Assembly (NCBI RefSeq): GCF_019048065.1 | Contig: NZ_CP077291.1 | Location: 124,001-188,000 of the forward strand | From: Citrobacter farmeri | Lineage (GTDB): Bacteria; Pseudomonadota; Gammaproteobacteria; Enterobacterales; Enterobacteriaceae | Reading direction: 5' to 3' | Length of the DNA stretch: 64,000 nt | Translations under genes and position numbers: made by a program | In this document: positions 9,356-19,266 of the stretch, piece by piece | Position numbering within the stretch: the first letter of the stretch is position 1 | Layout of the letters: each line of letters opens with the position of its first letter | The notes under the pieces: model-generated | Told to the model about the DNA's origin: nothing | Seen by the model: only the letters and a program-made list of their open reading frames with translations | The model's database searches: none

Positions 9356-10048
9356 TCAGAAGAAATATTTCACCCCAACGCGAATCTGGTTTTGTTCGCG
9401 GTGATAGGGTTCCACGTTACGGTCCAGCCAGCGCAGTTCGAAGTAGGGTAACCAGTTCTGGTTGATCCGATAACGGAAGGTATTGGTAATTTCCCAGTGA
9501 TGATCCTTGCCATTGCTGCTATTAAAATCATTCACCCGCATAAAATAGTGGGGTTCAAAGGTATACGAGAACTTATCGGTAATAATAAAGTTCCAATAGT
9601 TGCCGATCTCATAGGTATCGTTATTATCCCGCTCCCCGTTTAAATCAACCGAGCTGTAATTATTATGGTTGTAGCGGTTACGCACGGTCAGGTTAAACCA
9701 CGGAGTAAACTTGTAATTGACGTCCAGATAGACCGCGCCGCTGGAACCTATGCTCTTGTCGGTAATCAACCCGCCGGGTTGGATCGTTAATTTATCCGTG
9801 GGTTTGAATAACGGGTACCACCCCTCGATCTCGTTATAGCCGTGCTTTAACTCGTCTTCGCGCTGGAGCGTATAAGTGTTAGTGAGCATAAGGCCAGCCC
9901 CCATATCGAAGTTATAGCCGACGCGTAACATGATCTCTTGCTGGTCAGAGGCCAGATTATAGGCTTCCCGGTTTTCGACATAAGCACCGGCAAAAACAGA
10001 GGTTGATATCACTGAAGATAACAGAATGATTGAGTTTAACGTTTTCAT
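9356..10048 (-). CDS. ompL: OmpL, outer-membrane porin of the sulfoquinovose locus
   Basis: OmpL is a small monomeric 12-strand beta-barrel of the KdgM/NanC family, thought to admit sulfoquinovose or its glycosides across the outer membrane. The 230-residue precursor has a signal peptide (MKTLNSIILLSSVISTSVFA, cleavage before GAYVEN), alternating amphipathic strands rich in Tyr, Trp and Asn, and ends in Phe (VGVKYFF), the barrel-insertion signature. The MKTLN start gives the E. coli length; a tandem ATG one codon upstream is also possible. It is the last gene of the yihOP-ompL group. Confidence 0.93.
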   Translation of the reverse strand: MKTLNSIILLSSVISTSVFAGAYVENREAYNLASDQQEIMLRVGYNFDMGAGLMLTNTYTLQREDELKHGYNEIEGWYPLFKPTDKLTIQPGGLITDKSIGSSGAVYLDVNYKFTPWFNLTVRNRYNHNNYSSVDLNGERDNNDTYEIGNYWNFIITDKFSYTFEPHYFMRVNDFNSSNGKDHHWEITNTFRYRINQNWLPYFELRWLDRNVEPYHREQNQIRVGVKYFF

Positions 10049-10115
10049 CATAAATCCATTTTTTAAGCGTAGGGAAGCCGCCATCCATCAGGACGGATAT
10101 AGCGGCAAGATTTAT

Positions 10116-11534
10116 TTATAGATTTACAGTAGCGATGTTTTTATTGTTATTAGTTACACCAGGGATATTGTTATTCTTTTTTCGTTGATTAATTTCCTCG
10201 ATAATAAAGGCGAAACGCGCTTCATTGAGTTTATAAAAGAAACCCATGGTCAATGCGGCAATCATCGCCAGACCACAGGGCCAGAGAAATATTAACTGGC
10301 GTAATCCCAGTAAGGTGGCATCGCTTTGTGCGATATTTGGCACATAGCCAATCTGGGTCAACATAATTCCGGGCAGGAATCCCGCCAGCGCAGCGGAAAT
10401 TTTTCGCGAAAAGGTATATCCCGTGTAGACGGAACCTTCCGCACGAATCCCCGTTTTCCATTCGCCGTAGTCCACGGTATCCGGCACCAGTGCCCAGTTC
10501 AGGCTGTTGACAAAAGCGGTGCCGAAGAAGGCAATACAGGAGAAGATGATAAAGGTGAAGGAACTGTCACCCCAGAAATAATTCAAGATATCGCCAAGCG
10601 CCCATAACATCATGCCTGCTAAGTACACCTGCTTTTTACCGAAGCATTTAACCGTCCAGGGGACAAGAATGACGCCAATCAACACACATCCCATGCTGAA
10701 GAATCCCATCCATGACAATAGATGCGGATCGTTCAGAACATATTGTGTGTAATAAACCTGAATGGCTAATTTGATATTAAATGCGGCCAGCGTGCATAAG
10801 TTCGCGATACAGAGCACGAGCAGTGGCGGATTATGAAAAATGGCGAAGAATGATTTAAAGATACCCATCTTATGTTCTGTTGAAACCGTTTCCCGGTAAT
10901 GTTCCTTAACGCCTTTAAAGCACAGCATCATGAACCCGAATCCGCAGGCAGAAAAAATGAAGGCGGCACAAACATAACCGAAGGCTGAAGAGGAAAAGAG
11001 CGCTTGCAGAGGAATAAATGCCACCGTGCAAACTAATAAACCTATGGTCGCGCCTCCCTGCCGAAAAGCAGCGAGTTGCGCTCGCTCGTTTGAGTTTTTA
11101 GTCATCGCCGGGATCATCGCGCCATAGGAGCAGTTCATCAGACTATAGAACAGGCCAAATAACATAAACAAACCCGTCGCGAGTGCTGTTTTGATTGGCA
11201 GACTAAATGTCGTGGTAATAAATTGTACCGTCGCAATGATCGCTGAAGGGATTGCCGCATACAGGATAAAGGGGCGGAATTTTCCCATTGGTCCAATATT
11301 TCTGCGTGAATCAAGCAGGAATCCGGTGAGCATGTCGGTGAATGCGGTGAAGAATTTTGCCACCAGAAAGATAATTCCACCGTACCAGGCGGGCATTCCC
11401 AATTCATCAGTATAAAATTTCAGCAGATATAATGTGCCGACGCTCAGCATGAGATTGGAGCCAATATCACCCACGCCGTAGGCCAGTTTTTCTCGCAAAC
11501 TCAGTTTCAGGGTTAGTGGATCATGGTCAGACAT
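10116..11534 (-). CDS. yihO: YihO, sulfoquinovose importer (GPH family)
   Basis: YihO belongs to the glycoside-pentoside-hexuronide:cation symporters of the major facilitator superfamily, with about 12 membrane segments, and is proposed to import sulfoquinovose. At 472 residues it starts MSDHDPLTLKLSLREKLAYG, typical of the family, and has the loop motif LLDSRRNIG between segments 2 and 3. The ATG at 11534 is chosen because AGGAT precedes it and the N-terminus matches E. coli; a frame 11 codons longer lacks support. It lies downstream of its paralogue yihP (39-bp gap) and upstream of ompL. Confidence 0.93.
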   Translation of the reverse strand: MSDHDPLTLKLSLREKLAYGVGDIGSNLMLSVGTLYLLKFYTDELGMPAWYGGIIFLVAKFFTAFTDMLTGFLLDSRRNIGPMGKFRPFILYAAIPSAIIATVQFITTTFSLPIKTALATGLFMLFGLFYSLMNCSYGAMIPAMTKNSNERAQLAAFRQGGATIGLLVCTVAFIPLQALFSSSAFGYVCAAFIFSACGFGFMMLCFKGVKEHYRETVSTEHKMGIFKSFFAIFHNPPLLVLCIANLCTLAAFNIKLAIQVYYTQYVLNDPHLLSWMGFFSMGCVLIGVILVPWTVKCFGKKQVYLAGMMLWALGDILNYFWGDSSFTFIIFSCIAFFGTAFVNSLNWALVPDTVDYGEWKTGIRAEGSVYTGYTFSRKISAALAGFLPGIMLTQIGYVPNIAQSDATLLGLRQLIFLWPCGLAMIAALTMGFFYKLNEARFAFIIEEINQRKKNNNIPGVTNNNKNIATVNL

Positions 11535-11573
11535 AATCAATCCTCGTGAAGTCTCGCAAGTTGCCATTCATTT

Positions 11574-12962
11574 TCACTCTGCAATGGCGCGTTTACGGGC
11601 TTCAATCTCTTCAACGATACGGATGTACATCTTTTCGTTAAGATTGTAGAAACAACCCATTGCAATGATGGTCACGACTGCCAGCGCACAGGGATAAATA
11701 AAGATCAGCTGTCGCAGGCCCTCGACCGTTCCTGCCGATTGCACCACGTTAGGTACATAGCCGATTTGGGTCAGCATCCATCCCGGGAAGAAACCCGCCA
11801 GCGCTTGCGAGACTTTACGGAAGAAGGTGAAGCCGGTGTAGACCGTCCCTTCAGAACGTACGCCGGTACGCCATTCGCCGTATTCCACCGTATCGGAGAC
11901 CAGCGCCCAGTTCAGGCTGTTTACAAACGCAGAGCCGAAGAACGCCAGGCAGGAGAAGGCGACAAAGCTGACCGACCCTCCGCCGAAGAAGTAGTTGAGC
12001 AGATCCCCTGCGACCCAGATCAGCAGGCCGCCGATATAGACCTTTTTCTTGCCAAAGCGGCGGACCATCCCCGGCATTAAAAAGACGCCGATGAAAATAC
12101 ATCCCATGCTGAAAAACCCCATCCATGACAGCAAAATCGGATCGTTCAGCACGTACTGGGTGTAATAGACCTGGATCGCCAGCTTGACGTTGAACGCGCC
12201 GAGCGTACAGAGGTTGGCAATACACAGAATGAACAGCGGGCGGTTACCGGCGATGGCGCGAAATGATTGCAATAGTCCGGGTTTCTGTGCCGCGTCGGCG
12301 GGTTTGACGTCGACATAGCGCTCTTTTACCCCGGCGTAGCACCACCACATGAAAAACAGCCCGAACAGAGAGAACAGCGTCGCGGCGAAGATATAACCCA
12401 GCTGCGAGTTGCCTTCGATCAGGTTCATCACTGGCACAAAACCGACGGTGCATAGCAACAGGCCAAGCGTCGCGCCACCCTGTCGCCAGGCGGCAAGCGA
12501 GGCGCGTTCGTCCGGGTTTTTGGTAATGGCAGGGACCATTGCACCGTAGGAGCAGTTCATCATGCTGAAGAACAGCCCGTAGAGCATGAACAGAACGGTC
12601 GCCATGACCGTTTTACCGGTGATTTCAAACGGTGTACCGACAAAGTTAGCGATAGCCAGCAGGGTCACCGGAAACGCAGCGTACATCACGAAAGGGCGGA
12701 ATTTACCTTTTGGACCAATTTTACGCCGTGAATCGAGCATAATACCGGTTCCCATATCGGTAAACGCGGTAAAAAACTTGGCGATAAGGAAAATGATGCC
12801 ACCATATGTGCCCGGCAAACCGAGGACATCGGTATAAAACTTAAGTAAATAGAGAGTACCGATATCCAGAAGGATATTGGAGCCTAAATCACCTATCCCG
12901 TAGGCGAGTTTTTCCTTAAAAGGCAAGCGTAGGGTTGCCGGATTGGTTATGTTTTGACTCAT
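11574..12962 (-). CDS. yihP: YihP, second GPH-family transporter of the sulfoquinovose locus
   Basis: YihP is a 12-segment GPH symporter paralogous to YihO (shared EKLAYG start, TLYLLKFYTD, LLSWMGFFSMGC and GYVPN motifs). In E. coli it is proposed to move 2,3-dihydroxypropane-1-sulfonate (DHPS) or another sulfonate; direction and substrate rest on context rather than sequence. The 462-residue protein starts at the ATG at 12962, preceded by GAGGG at good spacing. It is probably co-transcribed with yihO, and yihQ lies 46 bp upstream in the same direction. Confidence 0.92.
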   Translation of the reverse strand: MSQNITNPATLRLPFKEKLAYGIGDLGSNILLDIGTLYLLKFYTDVLGLPGTYGGIIFLIAKFFTAFTDMGTGIMLDSRRKIGPKGKFRPFVMYAAFPVTLLAIANFVGTPFEITGKTVMATVLFMLYGLFFSMMNCSYGAMVPAITKNPDERASLAAWRQGGATLGLLLCTVGFVPVMNLIEGNSQLGYIFAATLFSLFGLFFMWWCYAGVKERYVDVKPADAAQKPGLLQSFRAIAGNRPLFILCIANLCTLGAFNVKLAIQVYYTQYVLNDPILLSWMGFFSMGCIFIGVFLMPGMVRRFGKKKVYIGGLLIWVAGDLLNYFFGGGSVSFVAFSCLAFFGSAFVNSLNWALVSDTVEYGEWRTGVRSEGTVYTGFTFFRKVSQALAGFFPGWMLTQIGYVPNVVQSAGTVEGLRQLIFIYPCALAVVTIIAMGCFYNLNEKMYIRIVEEIEARKRAIAE

Positions 12963-13008
12963 GATCATCCCTCATTTGCCCGTGAGTCTTCCTCACGGGC
13001 AAGCCTTA

Positions 13009-15045
13009 TTAGATGTGGCGTAAAGAAGCAAACAGCGACGCCCACTCACTTTTCGCGCGATAAAAGACCGGAGGCTTACCCAGCGGCGCGTCCACGGTTA
13101 CCTCGCCTCCCCGGTGGGTTTCACCCGTCCAGAGGTTCACCCAGTTGTCCTCCGGCAGATATAGCGTCCAGTCGTTGCGACCCTGCTCATGTACCGGAGC
13201 GACCAGCAGATCCTGTCCCAGCAGGTACTGGTATTTCAGGGTGTAGGTGTGCGCATCGTCTTCGTAATGCAGGAACAGCGGACGCATAACTGGCAGGCCG
13301 GTTGCGGCGTTTTGCGCGACGGCTTGTTTGAGATACGGCTTCAGGGTGGTGAAGATGGTCGTCATTCTGGCGAAATGGGCGAGGGTTTCGTCATCGCCGT
13401 CAAACTGCCAGTTATCACCGGGACGGTTACCTTCATGGGTACGCATCATCGGCGTGAAGGCGCTGAAATCACACCAGCGCAGCAATAGCTCTTTGCTGCG
13501 TTTCATCTCAAACAGCGTGGTGTAACCCCCGATGTCGCTGTGGTGCAGGCCGTGGCCGGTCATGGCCAGCGAGAGCGCAGCGGGGACGACGGAAGCAAGA
13601 CCATCATCCAGACTCCAGTCCACGTTCTGATCGCCAGCCCACATCATGGTGGAGTACTTCTGACTGCCGGTATAACCCGCACGCATGAAGAACAGGATTT
13701 CGCCAAGCTTGCCGGTTTCCTCGAGCGCCTCGTAGTTACATTTTGCCCACAGTGCAGGCCAGGCGTTATGCATGATCTCAGCGCTGACGCCGTTATGCAG
13801 AACCGTGTCGGTCGGCAGGTACTCGCCAAAGTCCGCCATCCAGCCGCCGCAGCCGAGTTCGATCATGTTTTTCTTGATGACGTCTTTGAACCAGTCATAG
13901 GCCGCCGGGTTGGTTAAATCGACCACACCGCCGTAAAACTCACCAAATTCAACGAGGTAATCCTCACCTGCCGCATTCTTTGCCAGATAGCCGTGCTTTG
14001 CCGCTTCAGCGCACAGCTCTTTATCGCTGGCGACATACGGATTGATATACGAAAGGAATTGCACGCCTTCGGCATTCCACTGTTTGATACGGCTGTCCAG
14101 TTGTGGGTAGTTGTCGCTGTTCCACTTCCAGTTCCACATCACGCGCTTGCCAAATGAGGTCATGCGGATCCCGGACCAGTCCTGCGCCCAGATGCCGTTT
14201 ACCTTCACGCCCGCACGACGCATCGTATCCAGCTTCTTCTGGCAGACCTCAGTGCCGCCCTGAATGCCCAGCGTGACGCCATCATAAATCCAGTCCGGCA
14301 GTTCTGGCTGGCGACCCAGCAGCGCGGTCAGTTTTTCCAGCAGCGCGATATAGCTGTCGGCGCATTCAAAACGCAGGGTGGTTTTATCCTCCCACAACGC
14401 CAGTTCGTGATAATCCGGCGCGCTGAAGTCAAAATTCATGTAGCAGCTATTATCAACGTGGCAGTAGTACTTCTGCGTACTGACAAACGTGGGCTGTGGG
14501 AAGAAGGTCCAGTAGTAGTCGCCGCCAGCATTCTCTTTGCAGTCGGCCTGCCAGGTGACATAGCTGGTTTTGTTACGGCCCACCCCTTGCTCACTGGTCC
14601 ACAGTGGGAACGGTTTGCCGCGCAAATCGAAATAAGAAAACTGTTCGCCGCAGCCGTAGATATGGTCGTCCGGGTTAGCCGCCAGCCGTAGCCAGATGCG
14701 GTTATGGTTGCGATCGTCATTGTGCAGATCCAACTGCAGACGACCTGCCTCATCGACAGAAATAAGCAGCGTCGCATTGACGGTATCACCACGGCTAAAG
14801 CGTATCCGCCAGCCGTCGGCTGATTCGCTGACCGTGGCATCGGTCAGCGCAATTTTCTCGTTAAGCTTATCTTTAATACTGAAGTTACCGCGAAACATGT
14901 CGATATCAGCGACGCCAGCACCGACCCACAAACAGGGGGTTTCTGCGCTGTGGCGTAAGATCACACGCTGCCGATAACGTAATGCAAAACCATCAATAAT
15001 TTTTTCGACCTGGACAAAGGATAAATGTAGGGTTTGCGTACTCAT
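13009..15045 (-). CDS. yihQ: Sulfoquinovosidase YihQ (GH31)
   Basis: YihQ hydrolyses alpha-sulfoquinovosides such as sulfoquinovosyl glycerol, from plant sulfolipid, to free sulfoquinovose in the cytosol. The 678-residue protein has the GH31 (beta/alpha)8 barrel with the nucleophile Asp405 in GWMADFGEYLP and the acid/base Asp472 in WAGDQNVDW. The substrate-clamping segment GIWAQDWSGIRM is also intact. The ATG at 15045 follows a GGAG sequence and reproduces the E. coli length exactly; the upstream GTG frame adds only three residues. All catalytic residues are present, so it should be active. Confidence 0.97.
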   Translation of the reverse strand: MSTQTLHLSFVQVEKIIDGFALRYRQRVILRHSAETPCLWVGAGVADIDMFRGNFSIKDKLNEKIALTDATVSESADGWRIRFSRGDTVNATLLISVDEAGRLQLDLHNDDRNHNRIWLRLAANPDDHIYGCGEQFSYFDLRGKPFPLWTSEQGVGRNKTSYVTWQADCKENAGGDYYWTFFPQPTFVSTQKYYCHVDNSCYMNFDFSAPDYHELALWEDKTTLRFECADSYIALLEKLTALLGRQPELPDWIYDGVTLGIQGGTEVCQKKLDTMRRAGVKVNGIWAQDWSGIRMTSFGKRVMWNWKWNSDNYPQLDSRIKQWNAEGVQFLSYINPYVASDKELCAEAAKHGYLAKNAAGEDYLVEFGEFYGGVVDLTNPAAYDWFKDVIKKNMIELGCGGWMADFGEYLPTDTVLHNGVSAEIMHNAWPALWAKCNYEALEETGKLGEILFFMRAGYTGSQKYSTMMWAGDQNVDWSLDDGLASVVPAALSLAMTGHGLHHSDIGGYTTLFEMKRSKELLLRWCDFSAFTPMMRTHEGNRPGDNWQFDGDDETLAHFARMTTIFTTLKPYLKQAVAQNAATGLPVMRPLFLHYEDDAHTYTLKYQYLLGQDLLVAPVHEQGRNDWTLYLPEDNWVNLWTGETHRGGEVTVDAPLGKPPVFYRAKSEWASLFASLRHI

Positions 15046-15164
15046 ATAAAACACTCCATGAATTTGGGAACGCGAGCACAGTAATGGATTATGGTTTGCT
15101 ATTTTTCATTCTCTTTACATCGTTACGCGCGACCGTCAGGTAGCGCGTAAAAAGATAACTCGTA

Positions 15165-16040
15165 TTATTTTTCGGCATCCGCTTTGCGGATCTCCGCTAT
15201 TTTTTTACCCAGCAATAAATGTAATACCGCCAGCAGGACAAAAGGTGGCAGGAGGGCAGTGAGCGCGGAAATACCCATTGCCCCTTTAATTAGCATGGCA
15301 CCTGAAGCGATCAACAATAAAAATACCAGAGTACGGAATACTTTTACTGAAATACGTTTATGCACATACTGTCCCACCAGTGAACCGAGGATCATGGTAG
15401 GAATACAGAAAATGACCAGTTTAAACGTTGAGATTGTCAATATTCCACTGGTTGCCAGACCGCCAACCACGGCAATATTATTCGCCGTAAAGAACGCATT
15501 CAACGTACCCCGAAAAGCAGCCGGGCCTAAATTACGTAACATGCCGTACATCACAACCGGCGGTCCATTTGTGGAGAAGGCGGCCCCCAGCGCACCCGCG
15601 ACAGCACCCAACGGCGCAGCAATCCAGCGCCGGTCATAAACGGGCAGGCGAGGAATAAACATGCTGTAGAATGAGTAGAGGATCAGAAACCCACCCAGTC
15701 CAATTTTCATGATGTGATCGGGCAGGTAAGACAGCGCGTACAGGCCAACCGGGATCCCAAGAAATGAGAAACCGATCAGTACCGCCGCCGAACGCCAGTC
15801 GGTCTCTTTACGTGATAGCCAGGTGGCATAAATGGCCGTCGCCGTACCGACAATAACGGAAAGCGGAGTCGCCATTTTAACCGGCAGCATCAGAGTGATG
15901 AGCGGCATGGTAGTTAATCCGCCACCAAAACCTGCACATATCCCCACAAAGGTATAAAGAAACATTAATGCAATGACAGTATAGACAACCTGGTTATCTA
16001 GCATCACGCCATCGGGAGTAAATAAAGTAAAGAAATCCAT
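15165..16040 (-). CDS. TauE/SafE-type anion (sulfonate/sulfite) exporter
   Basis: This 291-residue membrane protein has about eight predicted segments and the TauE/SafE family hallmarks: an N-terminal GICAGFGGGLTTMPLI motif and a second repeat with GALGAAFSTNGPPVVMYG. The family exports sulfite, sulfoacetate, sulfolactate or DHPS in several sulfonate degraders. It is inserted between yihQ and yihR in the same orientation as the sulfoquinovose genes; E. coli K-12 lacks it here. The ATG at 16040 has AAGGA six bases upstream, better than the ATG six bases earlier. Export of the DHPS end product is an inference from context. The substrate is not readable from sequence. Confidence 0.85.
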   Translation of the reverse strand: MDFFTLFTPDGVMLDNQVVYTVIALMFLYTFVGICAGFGGGLTTMPLITLMLPVKMATPLSVIVGTATAIYATWLSRKETDWRSAAVLIGFSFLGIPVGLYALSYLPDHIMKIGLGGFLILYSFYSMFIPRLPVYDRRWIAAPLGAVAGALGAAFSTNGPPVVMYGMLRNLGPAAFRGTLNAFFTANNIAVVGGLATSGILTISTFKLVIFCIPTMILGSLVGQYVHKRISVKVFRTLVFLLLIASGAMLIKGAMGISALTALLPPFVLLAVLHLLLGKKIAEIRKADAEK

Positions 16041-16129
16041 CGTCATTCCTTCATTATCAAATAAAGCTTCAAAATGTGACCCCGTTTTTTTAATTCCGGA
16101 GCGGTGAGCTTTTTACATTAAATGCGTTA

Positions 16130-17020
16130 TTACCCTGCTGTTTTTCCTCGAATATTAAAAAATAACTGATGTTGTTCTTCTGGTTTGAGTAATATTAAAT
16201 CTGTTCCAGAGTTAAACGCATTTGGCGGGCAACTCATCGGTTCGACCGCTAATCCCTGACGGTTTAATTTTTCACCACTGTAAACCTGTAACCACGGCTG
16301 ATCGGAAAATAGACTGACAGACAGTGCCTGTTGTTGATGAATCATCTGCATTTCCCACGGACTACCGTGAGTTCTGAAGGTATGATCGATTTTTTTATCA
16401 CCGACGGTACGCAGGATGGAATAGTCCAAATCCATTTCTTCAACGGGATATAACGTCGTGGGGTTCGCCTGGGTATCGACGGCAAAAACCTGCTTCGCCG
16501 GAAGGTGCAGCATACAGTCATCAACAGGCGCTAAGTTGCAGGTTAAATAGGGGTGGATCCCGACGCCGTAGGGTGCAGGTTGTTTACCCCTGTTTTTACT
16601 GACGATGGTGACCGAAAGCCCCGTCTCAGCATCCAGTGAGTAGATAACCTGAGACATCAACGTGAAGGGGTAACCATAGCTGGGCGGTAAAAACAGCGTC
16701 AGAGTGGCCCTTGTCGCCGTCAACGCCTCAATCTGCCAATCGCGCCAGGCGAGCAGGCCGTGAATGGCGGCCTGAGAACTGTGCTCATTGATCGGTAACT
16801 GGTAGTCCTGCCCCTCATACTGATAGCAACCGTTGGCAATACGATTAGGCCAGGGGATTAACACCTTGCCCAGATGAGCCAGCGGCATCTCTTCTGGGTT
16901 ATGCGGTATGACCAGATGTTTGCCCTGCCAGGTCAGTTCGGCAAGACCTGCACCGACAGAAACAATCTGCGCCCGGTAATCACCCGCAGCGAGTAAAATC
17001 GTATTCCCACTACTTTGCAT
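16130..17020 (-). CDS. yihR: YihR, aldose-1-epimerase-like sulfoquinovose mutarotase
   Basis: YihR is a galactose-mutarotase-like enzyme expected to interconvert alpha- and beta-sulfoquinovose so that the YihQ product can feed the isomerase. The 296-residue protein shows the family beta-sandwich with PWPNRIANG, the catalytic-His region AAIHGLLAW, GVGIHPYL and a C-terminal AVEPMSCPPNAF stretch bearing the catalytic Glu. The ATG at 17020 is preceded by GGTGA at 6-bp spacing. It lies in the yihR-yihS-yihT-yihU run, here with the exporter gene directly downstream. Confidence 0.92.
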   Translation of the reverse strand: MQSSGNTILLAAGDYRAQIVSVGAGLAELTWQGKHLVIPHNPEEMPLAHLGKVLIPWPNRIANGCYQYEGQDYQLPINEHSSQAAIHGLLAWRDWQIEALTATRATLTLFLPPSYGYPFTLMSQVIYSLDAETGLSVTIVSKNRGKQPAPYGVGIHPYLTCNLAPVDDCMLHLPAKQVFAVDTQANPTTLYPVEEMDLDYSILRTVGDKKIDHTFRTHGSPWEMQMIHQQQALSVSLFSDQPWLQVYSGEKLNRQGLAVEPMSCPPNAFNSGTDLILLKPEEQHQLFFNIRGKTAG

Positions 17021-17106
17021 ATATATCACCTGTCTATGAGAACCCCTTCGTGAACAACGGCACAGGCAACGTTCGCATGTTGCTATGCCGTATTTCTCAG
17101 GTGGAT

Positions 17107-18348
17107 TTATTTCGCATTAATATCCAACAGGCCCGCCGCAACGGCAGGTGCCAGGCCTGGCGCTAACGGGATGCGCGGAATGACCAGACAGTGCAACAGG
17201 TGATAAATATCCTGCTTACCATCCCACACCCGTGTGGTGACCTTGTTGTCCGCATCCAGTTCCTGCCACCAGGAGCCATTGTCGTAATCCATCAGGTATT
17301 TAATGCAGTAGTCCCACCATGTCTGATACCAGGTTTCGTACTGGCGATCGCCCGTTACCGTATACAGCGCATAGGCAGTGCCCATCGCTTCCACAATGGG
17401 CCAGCGCACACGTTCACGAACAATGGGTTTGCCATCCCAGCCAACGGTGTACACGATGCCGTCAGCTCCATCGGGTGCCCAGGCATCGCGAATGGTGGCG
17501 TGGAAGAGACCTTTCGCGTCTTCCAGCAACCAGGCAGGAGGCTGTTCGCATCGTGCTTCTAGCGCGGCGTGGATATGCAGCATCAGGCGGCCCCATTCAA
17601 TCCAGTGGCCTGGGGTGCCGCCATAGGCACGGAAACGGTGGGCAGGGTTGTCTTTGTTGTAATCGCGGACCGGGTTCCAGTTCACGTCGAAATGCTCATT
17701 GACGCGGTATTCCCCTTTGCGGGCGACATCGTGAATGATGACCGAGGCAATGCGGATAGCGCGATCCAACCATTTTTTGTCATGGGTGACGTCGTAAACA
17801 ATCAGGAAGGCTTCGACGGCGTGCATATTGGCATTACCGCCGCGATAGTCTTCGGTTTTGCTGAACGCTTCATCCCAGGATTCCAGACACATTTGCTCTT
17901 CTTCGCTCCAGAAGTATTTCTCAATAACTTCAATGGCGTAATCGAGCAGTTTCCTGGCCTCAGGGTGTCCGGTGGTGACCGCGCTGGCAGCGCCCAGTAG
18001 CGCAAAAAAGTGTTGGTATCCCTGCTTGGACGCATCCACAACGCCTTCGTCATTCACACAGGCGTACCAGCCACCGTATTTTTTGTCCCGCAGCGCGCCG
18101 TTCATGGCGTTGATGCCGTGATCGACCAGGGCGTAGGCGCCCGGTCTGCCCATCGCGGCGGCAACGGAATAGACGTGCAGCATGCGTGCGGTGATCCACA
18201 GATGCGTGCCCATCTCTTCTTTGATTTGTCCCTTGTTACCCAGCCAGCCGAATCCGGTGGGTACCGCCGCATTCTTACCAAAATTGAAGATGCGGTCAGT
18301 TTCTTGTTCCAGCCAGCGGTTGTGGCTCATGGTGTTAAACCATTTCAT
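17107..18348 (-). CDS. yihS: Sulfoquinovose isomerase YihS
   Basis: YihS converts sulfoquinovose to 6-deoxy-6-sulfofructose (and can isomerise mannose and related aldoses). It is a 413-residue (alpha/alpha)6-barrel of the N-acylglucosamine 2-epimerase family. The catalytic histidines are visible in [11 protein letters not shown] (His176) and in the C-terminal DIYHLLHCL segment (His383 region). The start [12 protein letters not shown] has GAGGAGC upstream and the length equals that of E. coli YihS. It lies 20 bp downstream of yihT, consistent with one transcript. Confidence 0.97.
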   Translation of the reverse strand: MKWFNTMSHNRWLEQETDRIFNFGKNAAVPTGFGWLGNKGQIKEEMGTHLWITARMLHVYSVAAAMGRPGAYALVDHGINAMNGALRDKKYGGWYACVNDEGVVDASKQGYQHFFALLGAASAVTTGHPEARKLLDYAIEVIEKYFWSEEEQMCLESWDEAFSKTEDYRGGNANMHAVEAFLIVYDVTHDKKWLDRAIRIASVIIHDVARKGEYRVNEHFDVNWNPVRDYNKDNPAHRFRAYGGTPGHWIEWGRLMLHIHAALEARCEQPPAWLLEDAKGLFHATIRDAWAPDGADGIVYTVGWDGKPIVRERVRWPIVEAMGTAYALYTVTGDRQYETWYQTWWDYCIKYLMDYDNGSWWQELDADNKVTTRVWDGKQDIYHLLHCLVIPRIPLAPGLAPAVAAGLLDINAK

Positions 18349-18368
18349 GCTTTGCTCCTCGTATCGTA

Positions 18369-19247
18369 TTAACGGCGGCGGGCCATCATTTCATCGACAA
18401 TTTCACCTAAGCGTTGCAATTTAGGTGCAGAAACATCTCGCAGCATCAGCTCGCTGTCCGGCAAACCAATCACCGACGACCACACCGCACGACCGGCCAG
18501 GAAGCCGGAAGCGCCTGCGCTCATCGCGACGCTGACCGCACGTGGAAACAGCTTTTCGTCAACGCCGGAAGAGAGAATGACCCACGGCATGTTGATGTGT
18601 TCGTTCAGGTGCTGAGAGGCGCTGAGCAGGGCTTGCTGTGTGCCTTTACCGTGCAGCGGCATTTCAACCTTGTAGAGATCGGCACCGCTGTCGCCCAATT
18701 CTTTAGCGGCATCGATAATCGCCTGTTCGCGATCGAAGTTATCTCCGCGACGGGGCGGACGGACTACCGGTTCGATGATGCTCAACAGGCCATTGGCATG
18801 GCACAACGCATTAAACTCTTTCACCATTTCAAGACGTTGCTGCGCGTCTTCATCACTGCGCCAGAGCACCAGCAGCTTTAAGGCTTTCGCACCATCCTGC
18901 TTGACGGCCTGCGGATTGATGCTTTTATCAATCACCACGCTGTCGACGGGAATGCCGTTGCCCGGGATGAAGGCGTCGGCGGCGACAATCATGCCGCAGC
19001 TTTTGGCGACGGCTTTTTGCTCCACTGCCTGGCGGTAACAGAACTGTTGGTCCAGCAGGATCGCGGAGGCATACGGCGAGAGAATTTTTGCAGCATTGAC
19101 TTTGAAATCCGTGAGATGTTGATCGGTGACCGGCGTTGGCGCGCCTGCTGCGGCAAACATCAGGCGCATCGCTTCACGCTGGTCAACGGCCAGCATGGCG
19201 AAACCGCCGGAAGGTCGGGTGATATCTTTCAGGGTGTACGTGGTCAT
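18369..19247 (-). CDS. yihT: 6-deoxy-6-sulfofructose-1-phosphate aldolase YihT
   Basis: YihT is a class I aldolase that splits sulfofructose-1-phosphate into dihydroxyacetone phosphate and 3-sulfolactaldehyde. The 292-residue TIM barrel (LacD/tagatose-bisphosphate aldolase family) has the Schiff-base Lys193 in DLYKVEMPL, and sulfonate-pocket segments such as [10 protein letters not shown]. The ATG at 19247 is preceded by AGGA at suitable spacing. It sits between yihU and yihS and should be translated from the same message. Confidence 0.97.
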   Translation of the reverse strand: MTTYTLKDITRPSGGFAMLAVDQREAMRLMFAAAGAPTPVTDQHLTDFKVNAAKILSPYASAILLDQQFCYRQAVEQKAVAKSCGMIVAADAFIPGNGIPVDSVVIDKSINPQAVKQDGAKALKLLVLWRSDEDAQQRLEMVKEFNALCHANGLLSIIEPVVRPPRRGDNFDREQAIIDAAKELGDSGADLYKVEMPLHGKGTQQALLSASQHLNEHINMPWVILSSGVDEKLFPRAVSVAMSAGASGFLAGRAVWSSVIGLPDSELMLRDVSAPKLQRLGEIVDEMMARRR

Positions 19248-19266
19248 TCTTCAGTCCTTTTACCTG

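Noticed and set aside
10116..12962. yihO and yihP as a recent tandem duplication
   Set aside because: They are paralogues but clearly diverged throughout, and both exist in E. coli, so the duplication is old.
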